A stretch of DNA of 6,879 bases. It comes from Flavipsychrobacter sp. (GTDB taxonomy: Bacteria > Bacteroidota > Bacteroidia > Chitinophagales > Chitinophagaceae). The first letter of the stretch is position 1; each line of letters starts with the position of its first letter. Positions 1 to 6,102 of the stretch are shown piece after piece. The stretch is from positions 1 through 6,879 of the forward strand of contig JAJNBR010000155.1 in NCBI GenBank assembly GCA_021156265.1. Direction: 5' to 3'. The position numbers and the translations under genes were made by a program. The notes beneath the pieces were generated by a model. The model did no database searches. It had not been told where the DNA came from and worked only from the letters and a program-made list of their open reading frames with translations.

Positions 1-782
1 CTGAAATATTTACTGATAACACTACTTGTTTCACCTGAATACTGCAAACGCCCGTTGGTCATTAAAATGCTCTTCGAACACAGGTTTTTTATAGCTCCCA
101 TATTATGGCTCACAAACAATACGGTCCTGCCATGTTCAGCCACATCCTTCATCTTTCCCAGACATTTTTTCTGAAAATCAGCATCGCCTACCGCCAACAC
201 TTCGTCCACTATTAGTATTTCCGGTTCAAGGTGTGCAGCCACCGCAAAAGCCAGGCGCACATACATGCCCGACGAATATCTCTTAACCGGCGTATCGATA
301 TATTTGGCTATGCCCGAAAAATCAACGATCTCGTCGAATTTTGAGGCGATCTCTTTTTTTGTCATGCCTAAAATGGCACCGTTCAAAAAAATATTCTCGC
401 GTCCCGTAAGTTCAGGGTGAAAACCTGTGCCTACTTCGAGGAGCGACGCTATTCGCCCGCGGATCTTGATATTACCCTCGGTAGGACTCGTAACACGCGA
501 TAGTATTTTTAACAGCGTTGATTTACCTGCACCGTTCTTACCAATAATGCCTACAGTATCACCCTGGTTTACTGTAAAGTTGACGTCCTTCAGTGCCCAG
601 GCGTAGTCGCTGCCGTCGTTCTTTGTCCGGTCGTTTTCTGTCCCCACCTTCATGAACGGATCTTCCTTACCGCGCACCTTTGCCCAAAAACGCTTAAGGT
701 CCTGGGTAAGCATGCCTGTGCTTATTTCGCCCAACCTGTAGAGCTTGCTCAGGTTCTCAACTTGTATTACCTGTCTGTTCAT
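1..782 (-). CDS. ABC transporter ATP-binding protein, polysaccharide/teichoic-acid export type (Wzt/TagH-like), 3' end off window
   Basis: Cytoplasmic ATPase that should power export of a lipid-linked polysaccharide through the permease encoded just upstream. The 260 residues present form a complete nucleotide-binding domain: Walker A GKNGAGKST at 81-89, the family sequence LLEVGTGFHPELTGREN at 114-130, a YSSGM signature at 169-173 (the usual Wzt form of LSGGQ), Walker B ILIVDE at 189-194, D-loop LAVGD at 196-200 and switch histidine H226. A polar insert of about 30 residues (roughly 31-60) separates the first strand from Walker A. The frame is still open at base 1, so any C-terminal carbohydrate-binding domain of the Wzt type lies outside. 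The ATG at 782 is the natural start: it follows the permease stop by 8 bases and leads directly into the first strand (VIQVENLSKLYRLG). No clear Shine-Dalgarno is present, so translation may be coupled. The family call is firm; the substrate is unknown. Confidence 0.95.
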   Translation of the reverse strand, partial: MNRQVIQVENLSKLYRLGEISTGMLTQDLKRFWAKVRGKEDPFMKVGTENDRTKNDGSDYAWALKDVNFTVNQGDTVGIIGKNGAGKSTLLKILSRVTSPTEGNIKIRGRIASLLEVGTGFHPELTGRENIFLNGAILGMTKKEIASKFDEIVDFSGIAKYIDTPVKRYSSGMYVRLAFAVAAHLEPEILIVDEVLAVGDADFQKKCLGKMKDVAEHGRTVLFVSHNMGAIKNLCSKSILMTNGRLQYSGETSSVISKYF

Positions 783-790
783 AAAACGTG

Positions 791-1669
791 CTATACAGTG
801 TCGATAAAACGGCTTTCTACATTGTTAAAGATAATAATACCGCCTGCCAGTAACACCAGAGTAAATACTGATGAATACAATAGCCATCCCATATCTGCGA
901 CACCCTCGCCAAAAAACGCCACTTTGAACATTTCAAAAACTGAGGTAAGGGGATTTAGCCACAAATAAAACTGGTAGTTCTCAGGCACCGAGGATACCGG
1001 GTATATAACAGGCGAGGCATACATCAACAATTGAACGCCAAATGCGACCAGGAAGGTTAGATCCCTGTATTTCGTCGTCATCGACGTAATGATTATTCCG
1101 CAGCCCAAACCCATAGCTGCCATCAGCAGCATCAGGAAAGGCACAGTGATAAGCCACATAGTAGGAGCTACATTACCTACGAAAAACATATAATACAGCC
1201 AAACTATAAGGAAGAGGCTGAATTGTATCAGGAACTTGAAAAAGCCCGAGAGCACTTTCGACAAAGGCATGATCAGCCTCGGAAAATACACCTTGCCAAA
1301 TATTCCTGCGTTCTCCGTGAATGTTTTCGACGTTACATTTAGTGTGTCGGAGAAGTAATTCCAGATCGTAAGGCTGGATAAATAAAATAGTATTTGTGGC
1401 ACTCCCCCTGTTGATATACCCGCCAGGTTACCAAAAACAAAGGTAAAAACCAGCGCCGTCATAATGGGCTGTATGAAAAACCATGCTGGCCCAAGTATGG
1501 TTTGCTTATATACGGTCACAATATCCCGTTTCACAAACATCAGCAAGAGATCTCTGTACCTCCACAACTCTGCGAAGTTAACCTGGAGTGCATATCTCTT
1601 CGAGCTAATTACCTGGTCCCACTCGGCTTCTAAAGCCGTTCCATTAATTGTTTTACCGTCCGGAGTCAC
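791..1669 (-). CDS. ABC-2 type polysaccharide/polyol-phosphate export permease (Wzm/TagG/KpsM-like)
   Basis: Inner-membrane permease of 292 residues, normal length for the family, partner of the ATPase that follows 8 bases downstream. A cytoplasmic N-terminus (to about 60, with ELWRYRDLLLMFVKRD at 34-49) leads into the typical YKQTILGPAWFFIQP (54-68). About six hydrophobic segments follow, roughly 65-83, 94-112, 143-165, 172-195, 204-224 and 262-281. Family marks include TKYRDLTFLV (199-208), ASPVIYP (218-224) and NPLTSVFEMFK (239-249). The start is a GTG: the frame is closed upstream by TAA, no ATG or TTG lies between that stop and the GTG, and the next ATG (residue 44) would remove the conserved amphipathic N-terminal region. 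The start lies 16 bases after the stop of the tyrosine-kinase gene, with AGGA overlapping that stop as a distant possible ribosome site. ABC-2 permeases of this type export complete lipid-linked glycans; the actual glycan cannot be told. Confidence 0.94.
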   Translation of the reverse strand: MTPDGKTINGTALEAEWDQVISSKRYALQVNFAELWRYRDLLLMFVKRDIVTVYKQTILGPAWFFIQPIMTALVFTFVFGNLAGISTGGVPQILFYLSSLTIWNYFSDTLNVTSKTFTENAGIFGKVYFPRLIMPLSKVLSGFFKFLIQFSLFLIVWLYYMFFVGNVAPTMWLITVPFLMLLMAAMGLGCGIIITSMTTKYRDLTFLVAFGVQLLMYASPVIYPVSSVPENYQFYLWLNPLTSVFEMFKVAFFGEGVADMGWLLYSSVFTLVLLAGGIIIFNNVESRFIDTV

Positions 1670-1685
1670 TGATAAATATTTGGTC

Positions 1686-4106
1686 CTATCGTTTTATCTT
1701 TTGAAGCACTCTCTTAATGCCCGATACTTTTTTCTCTTCCTGGAAATATCCATTACCGTACACACCATAACCATAGCCATTTCCGTAGCCGTAACCATAG
1801 CCATAGCCATAACCGTAGCCATAACCATAACCGTAGCCATACAGGAAGCCCAGGTTCATCTTCACATCGTTCACAATGATCGACATTTTGGGAAGCTTGT
1901 TTTTTGTGTAGGCCTCGTGTGGTATCTGTATCTGGTGTTTAAATGTATAGGCCTGGCGTACTACGTACAGCGTGGCATCGGCGTGTTTGCCAAGCAACTG
2001 TGCATCTGTTACCAAACCAAGCGGAGCGGTATCTATCACGATGTAATCAAATCGTTCGCGCAGCTCCCCGAACAGTTCGTCGACTCTCGACATCATGATC
2101 AGCTCGGCTGGATTGGGTGGTATAGGGCCTGAAGGCATCACATATAAGTTGTCGGATACTTCCGTAGGCCTTATGATATCATCAATGTTGGCCTTGCCAA
2201 TGACATAGCTGGAGAAACCAATACTGTTATCAATGCCGAGATTGCTGGAGATCTTAGGTTTGCGTAAATCCATCTCCATCAACAACACTTTTTTGCCCGA
2301 AATGGCGAATGTGCTGGCAAGGTTCACTGCAATGAAAGACTTTCCCTCACCACTCATGGTGGAGGTAAGCAATATCACCTTATCGCTTTTACTGGTCAGC
2401 AGGAACTGAAGATTGGTACGCAGTACCCTGAACTGTTCTGCCAGCGGGCTGCGGCTATTGGTCTTCACTGCAACCGTCTGGTGCTCGTCATAGTGCCCTA
2501 TTTCGCCCAGTACCGGCGTGTGTGTATTTTTAGCGATATCGATCTTGCTGATCACCCGCGTGTTGGTAACTCTTCTCAGGTACAGCAGCAGGCCGGGCAC
2601 CATCAGTCCGCAGAAGAAAGCGATCATCATGATCTTAGACCTGTTAGGCGATATAGGCCATCCACCGGGCCTGGCCGGGTCAATTACCCTGGCGTTGGCA
2701 ACATTCGTCGTCCTCGTTATCGCTGTTTCTTCGCGCTTTTTCAGCAGGAAGAGATAAAGATCTTGCTTGATAGCCTGCTGGCGTGAATATTCCAGGAAAA
2801 CGCGCTCCTTACCAGGCACGCCTCGCATCTTGTAGCTAATGTTGTTGCGCTGTTTTTCGTACTCGCTTATCGTAAGCTCCAGCTGCTTTCTTTTGGCGGC
2901 AATACTACCGATAACGCTGGCACGCGCACTTTCCATTTGCACAGTCAGTGATTTCACCGCCGGGTTGCTTTCCGTGGTGGTCTGCAACATCCTGGCTTTT
3001 TCCAGCTCCATGGCATTTAGCTTATCCAGGTAATGCATCACTGTCGGATCACTAACGATCGTACTACCGGGTACACCCTTGCGGTCACTTATATTCTTTT
3101 CAACGCCTTTCAGCATCTCCAGCTCGATATATTTTTCCTGTATCATCGATTCTTTCAGATTCGATGAATTAAACAGGTAGTCAGCTTCGTTGTTGATATC
3201 GATCAATTCATTGCTTCTCTTGAAACCTTCTATCTCGCCTTCAATACCACTCAGGTCACCACTCACATCTCTCAACCTGTCCTCAATGAAGGCAATGGTG
3301 TTGTTGGCGACGCGGTTCTTATCGTTTATGGTTTCATTTACATACACTTCGATAAGCTTGTTCACCACGTCGGCGCCACGTAGCGCTATCTCATCTACCA
3401 TGCCGATGGTAATGGTACTTGTGTTTTTGCTGGGCATCGAGACGTGAAGTGAGCCGACATACTTGGCCGCCGCATCAATGATCGGTGAAACCAGCACCTG
3501 GTATTTATCAAACTGATCATCAGACACTCTGCCTCGCGATGTGACCAGTACCTGTCCGGCAGAACAAATGATCGTATCGCCAAACCGGTGCTTTGTCCTC
3601 TTGCCCGCATCAGACAGGATATAGTGATTCTTTCCTGCGAATTCGATATTGCAGCTAAAGTAATCCATGACTGAATCGGGTTCCGGCTGAAGCACATGAA
3701 AATCAAAAGGTCGGTCTCCATACAGCTCAGCTGTTTTCAAACGGCCTGCTACCAGGTAACGAACGTTCAGATTCAGTTCTTTAACCACCGTCTTCATCAT
3801 GGTTTTGCTGCGCAGCAAACGCATTTCATTGTCCATAGACACTTTAGCGCTTCCTGAATTCAGCCCCAGGCCTTCCAGCATGATGGCATCGCTCTTCCTG
3901 GCATCATTCAGGATGATCTCGGCGCTGGTACTATAGATTGGGGTGGTGTAGCGCAGGTATAACTGCCCTATAGATAATGCAACGATGACACTGATCAAAA
4001 ACCATGGCCATACACCCAAAAGGGTTGAAAAAAACCATTTAAAAGTGATAGTGCCTTCGCCTGTTTCCTGTTTTTCAAGTGGCTTTGCGGATAAATTCTC
4101 TTCCAT
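1686..4106 (-). CDS. Wzc-type polysaccharide co-polymerase / bacterial tyrosine autokinase with a Gly-Tyr repeat tail
   Basis: 806-residue inner-membrane protein that in this family controls chain length and export of capsule or exopolysaccharide, regulated by autophosphorylation of C-terminal tyrosines. Seen in order: cytoplasmic N-terminus; membrane segment about 28-50; Wzz-type periplasmic start (YTTPIYSTSAEIIL, 53-66); long helical, probably coiled-coil periplasmic region about 262-445; GNVR-like segment about 435-490; proline-rich GGWPISPNR before the second membrane segment about 491-513; juxtamembrane E557-x2-R560-x2-R563; Walker A SGEGKS at 585-590; Walker A' LLMEMDLR at 608-615; Walker B YIVIDTAP at 688-695; tail with 14 tyrosines at 756-787, then a basic end. 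Walker A' has Glu611 where Asp is usual; Asp613 is kept. The ATG at 4106 is preferred to an in-frame TTG directly before it. A weak purine stretch (GAAAG) lies about 10 bases upstream. It is first in an operon with the export permease and ATPase. Such kinases normally pair with a Wza-like outer-membrane protein, which is not seen here. Confidence 0.95.
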   Translation of the reverse strand: MEENLSAKPLEKQETGEGTITFKWFFSTLLGVWPWFLISVIVALSIGQLYLRYTTPIYSTSAEIILNDARKSDAIMLEGLGLNSGSAKVSMDNEMRLLRSKTMMKTVVKELNLNVRYLVAGRLKTAELYGDRPFDFHVLQPEPDSVMDYFSCNIEFAGKNHYILSDAGKRTKHRFGDTIICSAGQVLVTSRGRVSDDQFDKYQVLVSPIIDAAAKYVGSLHVSMPSKNTSTITIGMVDEIALRGADVVNKLIEVYVNETINDKNRVANNTIAFIEDRLRDVSGDLSGIEGEIEGFKRSNELIDINNEADYLFNSSNLKESMIQEKYIELEMLKGVEKNISDRKGVPGSTIVSDPTVMHYLDKLNAMELEKARMLQTTTESNPAVKSLTVQMESARASVIGSIAAKRKQLELTISEYEKQRNNISYKMRGVPGKERVFLEYSRQQAIKQDLYLFLLKKREETAITRTTNVANARVIDPARPGGWPISPNRSKIMMIAFFCGLMVPGLLLYLRRVTNTRVISKIDIAKNTHTPVLGEIGHYDEHQTVAVKTNSRSPLAEQFRVLRTNLQFLLTSKSDKVILLTSTMSGEGKSFIAVNLASTFAISGKKVLLMEMDLRKPKISSNLGIDNSIGFSSYVIGKANIDDIIRPTEVSDNLYVMPSGPIPPNPAELIMMSRVDELFGELRERFDYIVIDTAPLGLVTDAQLLGKHADATLYVVRQAYTFKHQIQIPHEAYTKNKLPKMSIIVNDVKMNLGFLYGYGYGYGYGYGYGYGYGYGNGYGYGVYGNGYFQEEKKVSGIKRVLQKIKR
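1746..1841 (-). repeat. Imperfect GGYTAY hexamer array encoding the Gly-Tyr tail of the kinase
   Basis: Read on the minus strand, bases 1841-1785 encode ten tyrosines strictly alternating with glycine. Bases 1784-1746 continue the theme with N, V and N interruptions and four more tyrosines. Tyr codons are mixed (9 TAT, 5 TAC) and Gly codons are GGC, GGT and GGA. An 18-base unit TATGGCTACGGTTATGGT (1841-1824) is followed by a copy with one difference (1823-1806) and then a looser third (1805-1788). Gain or loss of 6- or 18-base units keeps the reading frame, so length variation would change tyrosine number without destroying the protein. Confidence 0.95.
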
Positions 4107-4174
4107 CAACGATCTTTCAGTAATAATTAAAGGGATTCATCAAGACTCTGACTATCAGCGGGCAAACCTGCGCG

Positions 4175-4188
4175 TTCAGATGTCTGAA
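4175..4188. promoter_or_regulatory. Dyad TTCAGA-TG-TCTGAA at the predicted start of the export operon (possible operator)
   Basis: Two perfect 6-base inverted arms separated by two bases, lying 7 bases downstream of the predicted -7 element and therefore about at the transcription start. The position suits a repressor site. In RNA it could also form a small 5-bp hairpin with a 4-base loop at the 5' end of the leader. No known binding site is recognised; a 12-base match of this kind can also occur by chance. Confidence 0.35.
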
Positions 4189-4195
4189 TGACTAC

Positions 4196-4231
4196 CAAAA
4201 GTAGCGTAAAAACGCGGAATATCACAACAAA
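4196..4231 (-). promoter_or_regulatory. Bacteroidota-type promoter of the wzc-permease-ATPase operon
   Basis: On the minus strand TACTTTTG (4203-4196) fits the TAnnTTTG -7 consensus of Bacteroidota housekeeping promoters exactly. Upstream lies TTTGTTG (4231-4225): its second TTG is 21 bases and its TTTG 24 bases from the -7 element, at or just beyond the usual spacing. Transcription would start near 4189 and leave a leader of about 80 bases before the ATG at 4106. The leader could form small hairpins (4175-4188 and a bulged one at 4158-4173). It lies just beyond the tRNA terminator, so the operon seems to be transcribed independently of the tRNA. Confidence 0.6.
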
Positions 4232-4291
4232 TCATATAAAAATAAGCCGCCAAGAAACATAAGTTCGTGCCAATAAATGCATGACTTGCTG

Positions 4292-4322
4292 ATAAACAAA
4301 AACTCCCGCCGGGGCGGGAGTT
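4292..4322 (-). terminator. Strong rho-independent terminator behind tRNA-Cys
   Basis: On the minus strand AACTCCCGCC (4322-4313) and GGCGGGAGTT (4310-4301) are perfect inverted arms around two bases; in practice a 9-bp stem with a 4-base CCCC-type loop. The tail TTTTTGTTTATC follows. It begins 5 bases after the last encoded base of the tRNA, so it should end the tRNA transcript and insulate the export operon. The plus-strand side also has an A-rich flank, but no plus-strand gene needs it. Confidence 0.9.
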
Positions 4323-4327
4323 CGTTG

Positions 4328-4398
4328 AGGTCGCGAGCGGATTCGAACCGCTGTAGGAGGTTTTGCAGACCTGTGCCTAGCCACTCGGCCACGCGACC
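4328..4398 (-). tRNA. tRNA-Cys (anticodon GCA)
   Basis: The 71 bases fold into a full cloverleaf. The acceptor stem is GGTCGCG/CGCGACC (7 bp). The D arm is GCC/GGC around GAGTGGCTA. The anticodon loop is CTGCAAA with anticodon GCA, the variable loop is 4 bases (CTAC), and the T arm is AGCGG/CCGCT around TTCGAAT. The discriminator base is U73, a known identity element for cysteine tRNA. CCA is not encoded (CAA follows). The anticodon stem has four pairs; the outermost 27:43 position is a C-C mismatch. Its own promoter (4411-4440) and terminator (4292-4322) make it a monocistronic unit between two polysaccharide genes. Confidence 0.96.
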
Positions 4399-4410
4399 CT
4401 CAGGGGATTG

Positions 4411-4440
4411 CAAAAGTAGTAAAAAAACGTTTCCATGCAA
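4411..4440 (-). promoter_or_regulatory. Promoter of tRNA-Cys
   Basis: On the minus strand TTG (4440-4438), a 19-base spacer and TACTTTTG (4418-4411) match the -33/-7 consensus of Bacteroidota very well. The -7 element ends 12 bases before the tRNA 5' end, so the primary transcript would have a leader of only a few bases. The -7 octamer is identical to that of the export operon promoter at 4196-4203. The -33 element begins 11 bases past the stop codon of the preceding gene. Confidence 0.75.
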
Positions 4441-4450
4441 GCCTCGTTTT

Positions 4451-6073
4451 TTACAGGTCGAAGCGCAATACCTTGTAATGTATCATTGAAGTAGGTTCGA
4501 TCTCCAGGTTTTGCGGTACTGCGCCGACCATTTTCGCAGCCGGAATCACGAAAAATACATGCTTATACCCCTCTGCCCGGAAAAGTTTGGCGTTCTTACC
4601 GGCGATCTCACCTACCCGATCGTGAAATCCGTCATAGCTGGTAACAGCAGGCATTTCAAGGCCGGTCCTGAAGAAATCCTCTGTAGTTTCCATCACGAGC
4701 AACGACGAATTCTTACGCGATCCCAATGCTTGTTTCAGCGCAGGCAGGTCGCTGCCATGTTCATTTTGGTCGCTCACGCTGAAGTGATTGAATATATCGC
4801 TTCGCTTCACCACCATTCCTTTATCGTAATAGTTTTTCAAGGCATTCAGTGCAGCAACGGAGAAAACGATCGAAATCAGCACACAGGCCGCCGCGATATA
4901 CCTCGTGATCCTCGTCCTGAGCAGCACATAAGCCAGCGCAGGGGTAGCCATAAGCACGGCCGGGAATATCAACCTGTCTTCGTTCGATACGTTGGAAGCG
5001 GCAAAGACAAAATACCCCCAGGTGAGGCAATAAAAAGCTATAGCGCTGAATGTCAACGACTTCCACAGCGGCGAAATACCTTTATCCTTCCACGCCTGGT
5101 AAAAAATGACCAATATTGGCAAAACAAGCGCCACTCCCACTGCAATAGCCTTCCACGAAAACGCTCCGTTACTCAAGTCGGTTATTGTAAGCATCGGCAA
5201 ACGATACATCAGTCCGTTGAAGCTGAAAGGCGCACTGAATACCGTGATAAGGGGGTAAAACACAATATTCGCTACATGCAACGCCAGATCCTGCTGCACT
5301 GCGCCTGCACGCGCCGGGGTTACCCCCCTTGAATAGAAGCCAATGTAAAAACCAACAGCTACCACAGCTAGCGTCACACCGGGCAGCGACTGGTAAATAA
5401 GGCGTTTCAAGGTGATGCCGCGCGACCGGATGATCTCGTACATAGCCACAGAGAAAAAGAACAGGTGCGCAAAGGCGGTGAACACCACGTAACTATTCTT
5501 GGTGAATAACCCCAGGGCGTTGACCAGGAAGATGCCCGCCAGGCACAACAGGGTCCTGCTGACAGAAGGCTTCTCTTTGTGATAGGTAAACAGCAGCAAC
5601 AGCAGCGCCGGCACCAGGAAGAACAGGCAAATGTCAGAGGTCTTATACACCAGCAATACGCCGTGAAAGAACCGTTGAATGAATATCAGCAGCAGGCTGA
5701 GCGCGATAATATCATCGGCCACTTTCAGCTTGCGGAATAACTTGATGTACACGATGCTTCCCGCCACCAGCGAAATGAGTTCAGTCAGAATGATGCCGTA
5801 ACCAATATTATTGAACGGCTTTCCCAGAAGGTACGGGAAGAAATATTGCCCCGGCGCGTGCCAGGTATAGAACTGCTTGTGAATAATACCCGTATCCGCC
5901 AGGAAGTACTGGTAGTTGGCGCCCTTGCCCAACAACGCATTATTCAACGACAAAAAACCGCTGATAACGTCTGCCGATACGATCGGGGTCCAAATGATCT
6001 CTGCTATAAAATACAGGGCAAGTACTGCAAACGCACTAATGAACAGCCACCGCGATAACGAAGGGTTTTTCAT
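4451..6073 (-). CDS. Multi-pass membrane protein, probable GT-C fold glycosyltransferase (GT39/ArnT-like)
   Basis: 540-residue integral membrane protein with about ten or more hydrophobic helices up to residue 410 and a soluble C-terminal part of about 130 residues. GT-C enzymes transfer sugars from polyprenyl-phosphate donors on the periplasmic side. Fitting signs: a first helix (10-30) followed by a loop with Asp35 (SADVISG); a further loop segment FYTWHAPGQYFFPYLLG (68-84) like the aromatic/His-Pro stretch of GT39 proteins; a late NEDRLIFPAVLMATPALAYVLL (364-385) like the RYLLP region of that family. The same frame is open from a TTG at 6115, but that codon lies upstream of the predicted -7 element at 6103-6110, and the ATG at 6073 begins a normal positive N-terminus (MKNPSLSRW) before helix 1, so 6073 is chosen. 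The function is inferred from topology and a few motifs; an O-antigen polymerase- or ligase-like role or a non-enzymatic role is not excluded. It is divergent from an acyltransferase gene. Confidence 0.8.
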   Translation of the reverse strand: MKNPSLSRWLFISAFAVLALYFIAEIIWTPIVSADVISGFLSLNNALLGKGANYQYFLADTGIIHKQFYTWHAPGQYFFPYLLGKPFNNIGYGIILTELISLVAGSIVYIKLFRKLKVADDIIALSLLLIFIQRFFHGVLLVYKTSDICLFFLVPALLLLLFTYHKEKPSVSRTLLCLAGIFLVNALGLFTKNSYVVFTAFAHLFFFSVAMYEIIRSRGITLKRLIYQSLPGVTLAVVAVGFYIGFYSRGVTPARAGAVQQDLALHVANIVFYPLITVFSAPFSFNGLMYRLPMLTITDLSNGAFSWKAIAVGVALVLPILVIFYQAWKDKGISPLWKSLTFSAIAFYCLTWGYFVFAASNVSNEDRLIFPAVLMATPALAYVLLRTRITRYIAAACVLISIVFSVAALNALKNYYDKGMVVKRSDIFNHFSVSDQNEHGSDLPALKQALGSRKNSSLLVMETTEDFFRTGLEMPAVTSYDGFHDRVGEIAGKNAKLFRAEGYKHVFFVIPAAKMVGAVPQNLEIEPTSMIHYKVLRFDL

Positions 6074-6102
6074 CAACCAAAATCTAGTAAAACAATGATA
6101 CA

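Larger units (their letters stand above)
4107..4291. other. Non-coding spacer between the tRNA terminator and the kinase gene
   Basis: The spacer carries the export-operon promoter (4196-4231), the dyad at 4175-4188 and a leader of about 80 bases. Open frames across it on either strand have no protein-like composition or start context and are treated as chance. No 3' tRNA duplication that would mark an integrated element was found here or elsewhere in the window by eye. Confidence 0.6.

Noticed and set aside
1746..1841. CRISPR-like or intergenic tandem repeat
   Set aside because: The repeat has no spacers, is in frame inside the kinase gene, and makes sense as a Gly-Tyr tail.
1464..2132. Plus-strand open frame of 222 codons with a long Ile/Val/Ala/Thr repeat
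   Set aside because: It lies antisense to the kinase and permease genes; its repeat is only the complement of the Gly-Tyr array, and the rest has no family resemblance.
4107..4109. TTG start one codon before the ATG of the kinase gene
   Set aside because: An ATG follows directly; the rare start would add only one residue.
4328..4398. tRNA as an attachment site of an integrated element
   Set aside because: No second copy of the tRNA 3' end and no integrase gene are seen in the window.
4222..4440. Minus-strand open frame of 72 codons across the tRNA
   Set aside because: It reads through a well-supported tRNA and its terminator, so it cannot be a normal protein gene.
4511..5332. Plus-strand open frame of 273 codons
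   Set aside because: Antisense to the GT-C-like gene, rich in Arg, His and Gln, without domains; the opposite strand has a coherent membrane protein.
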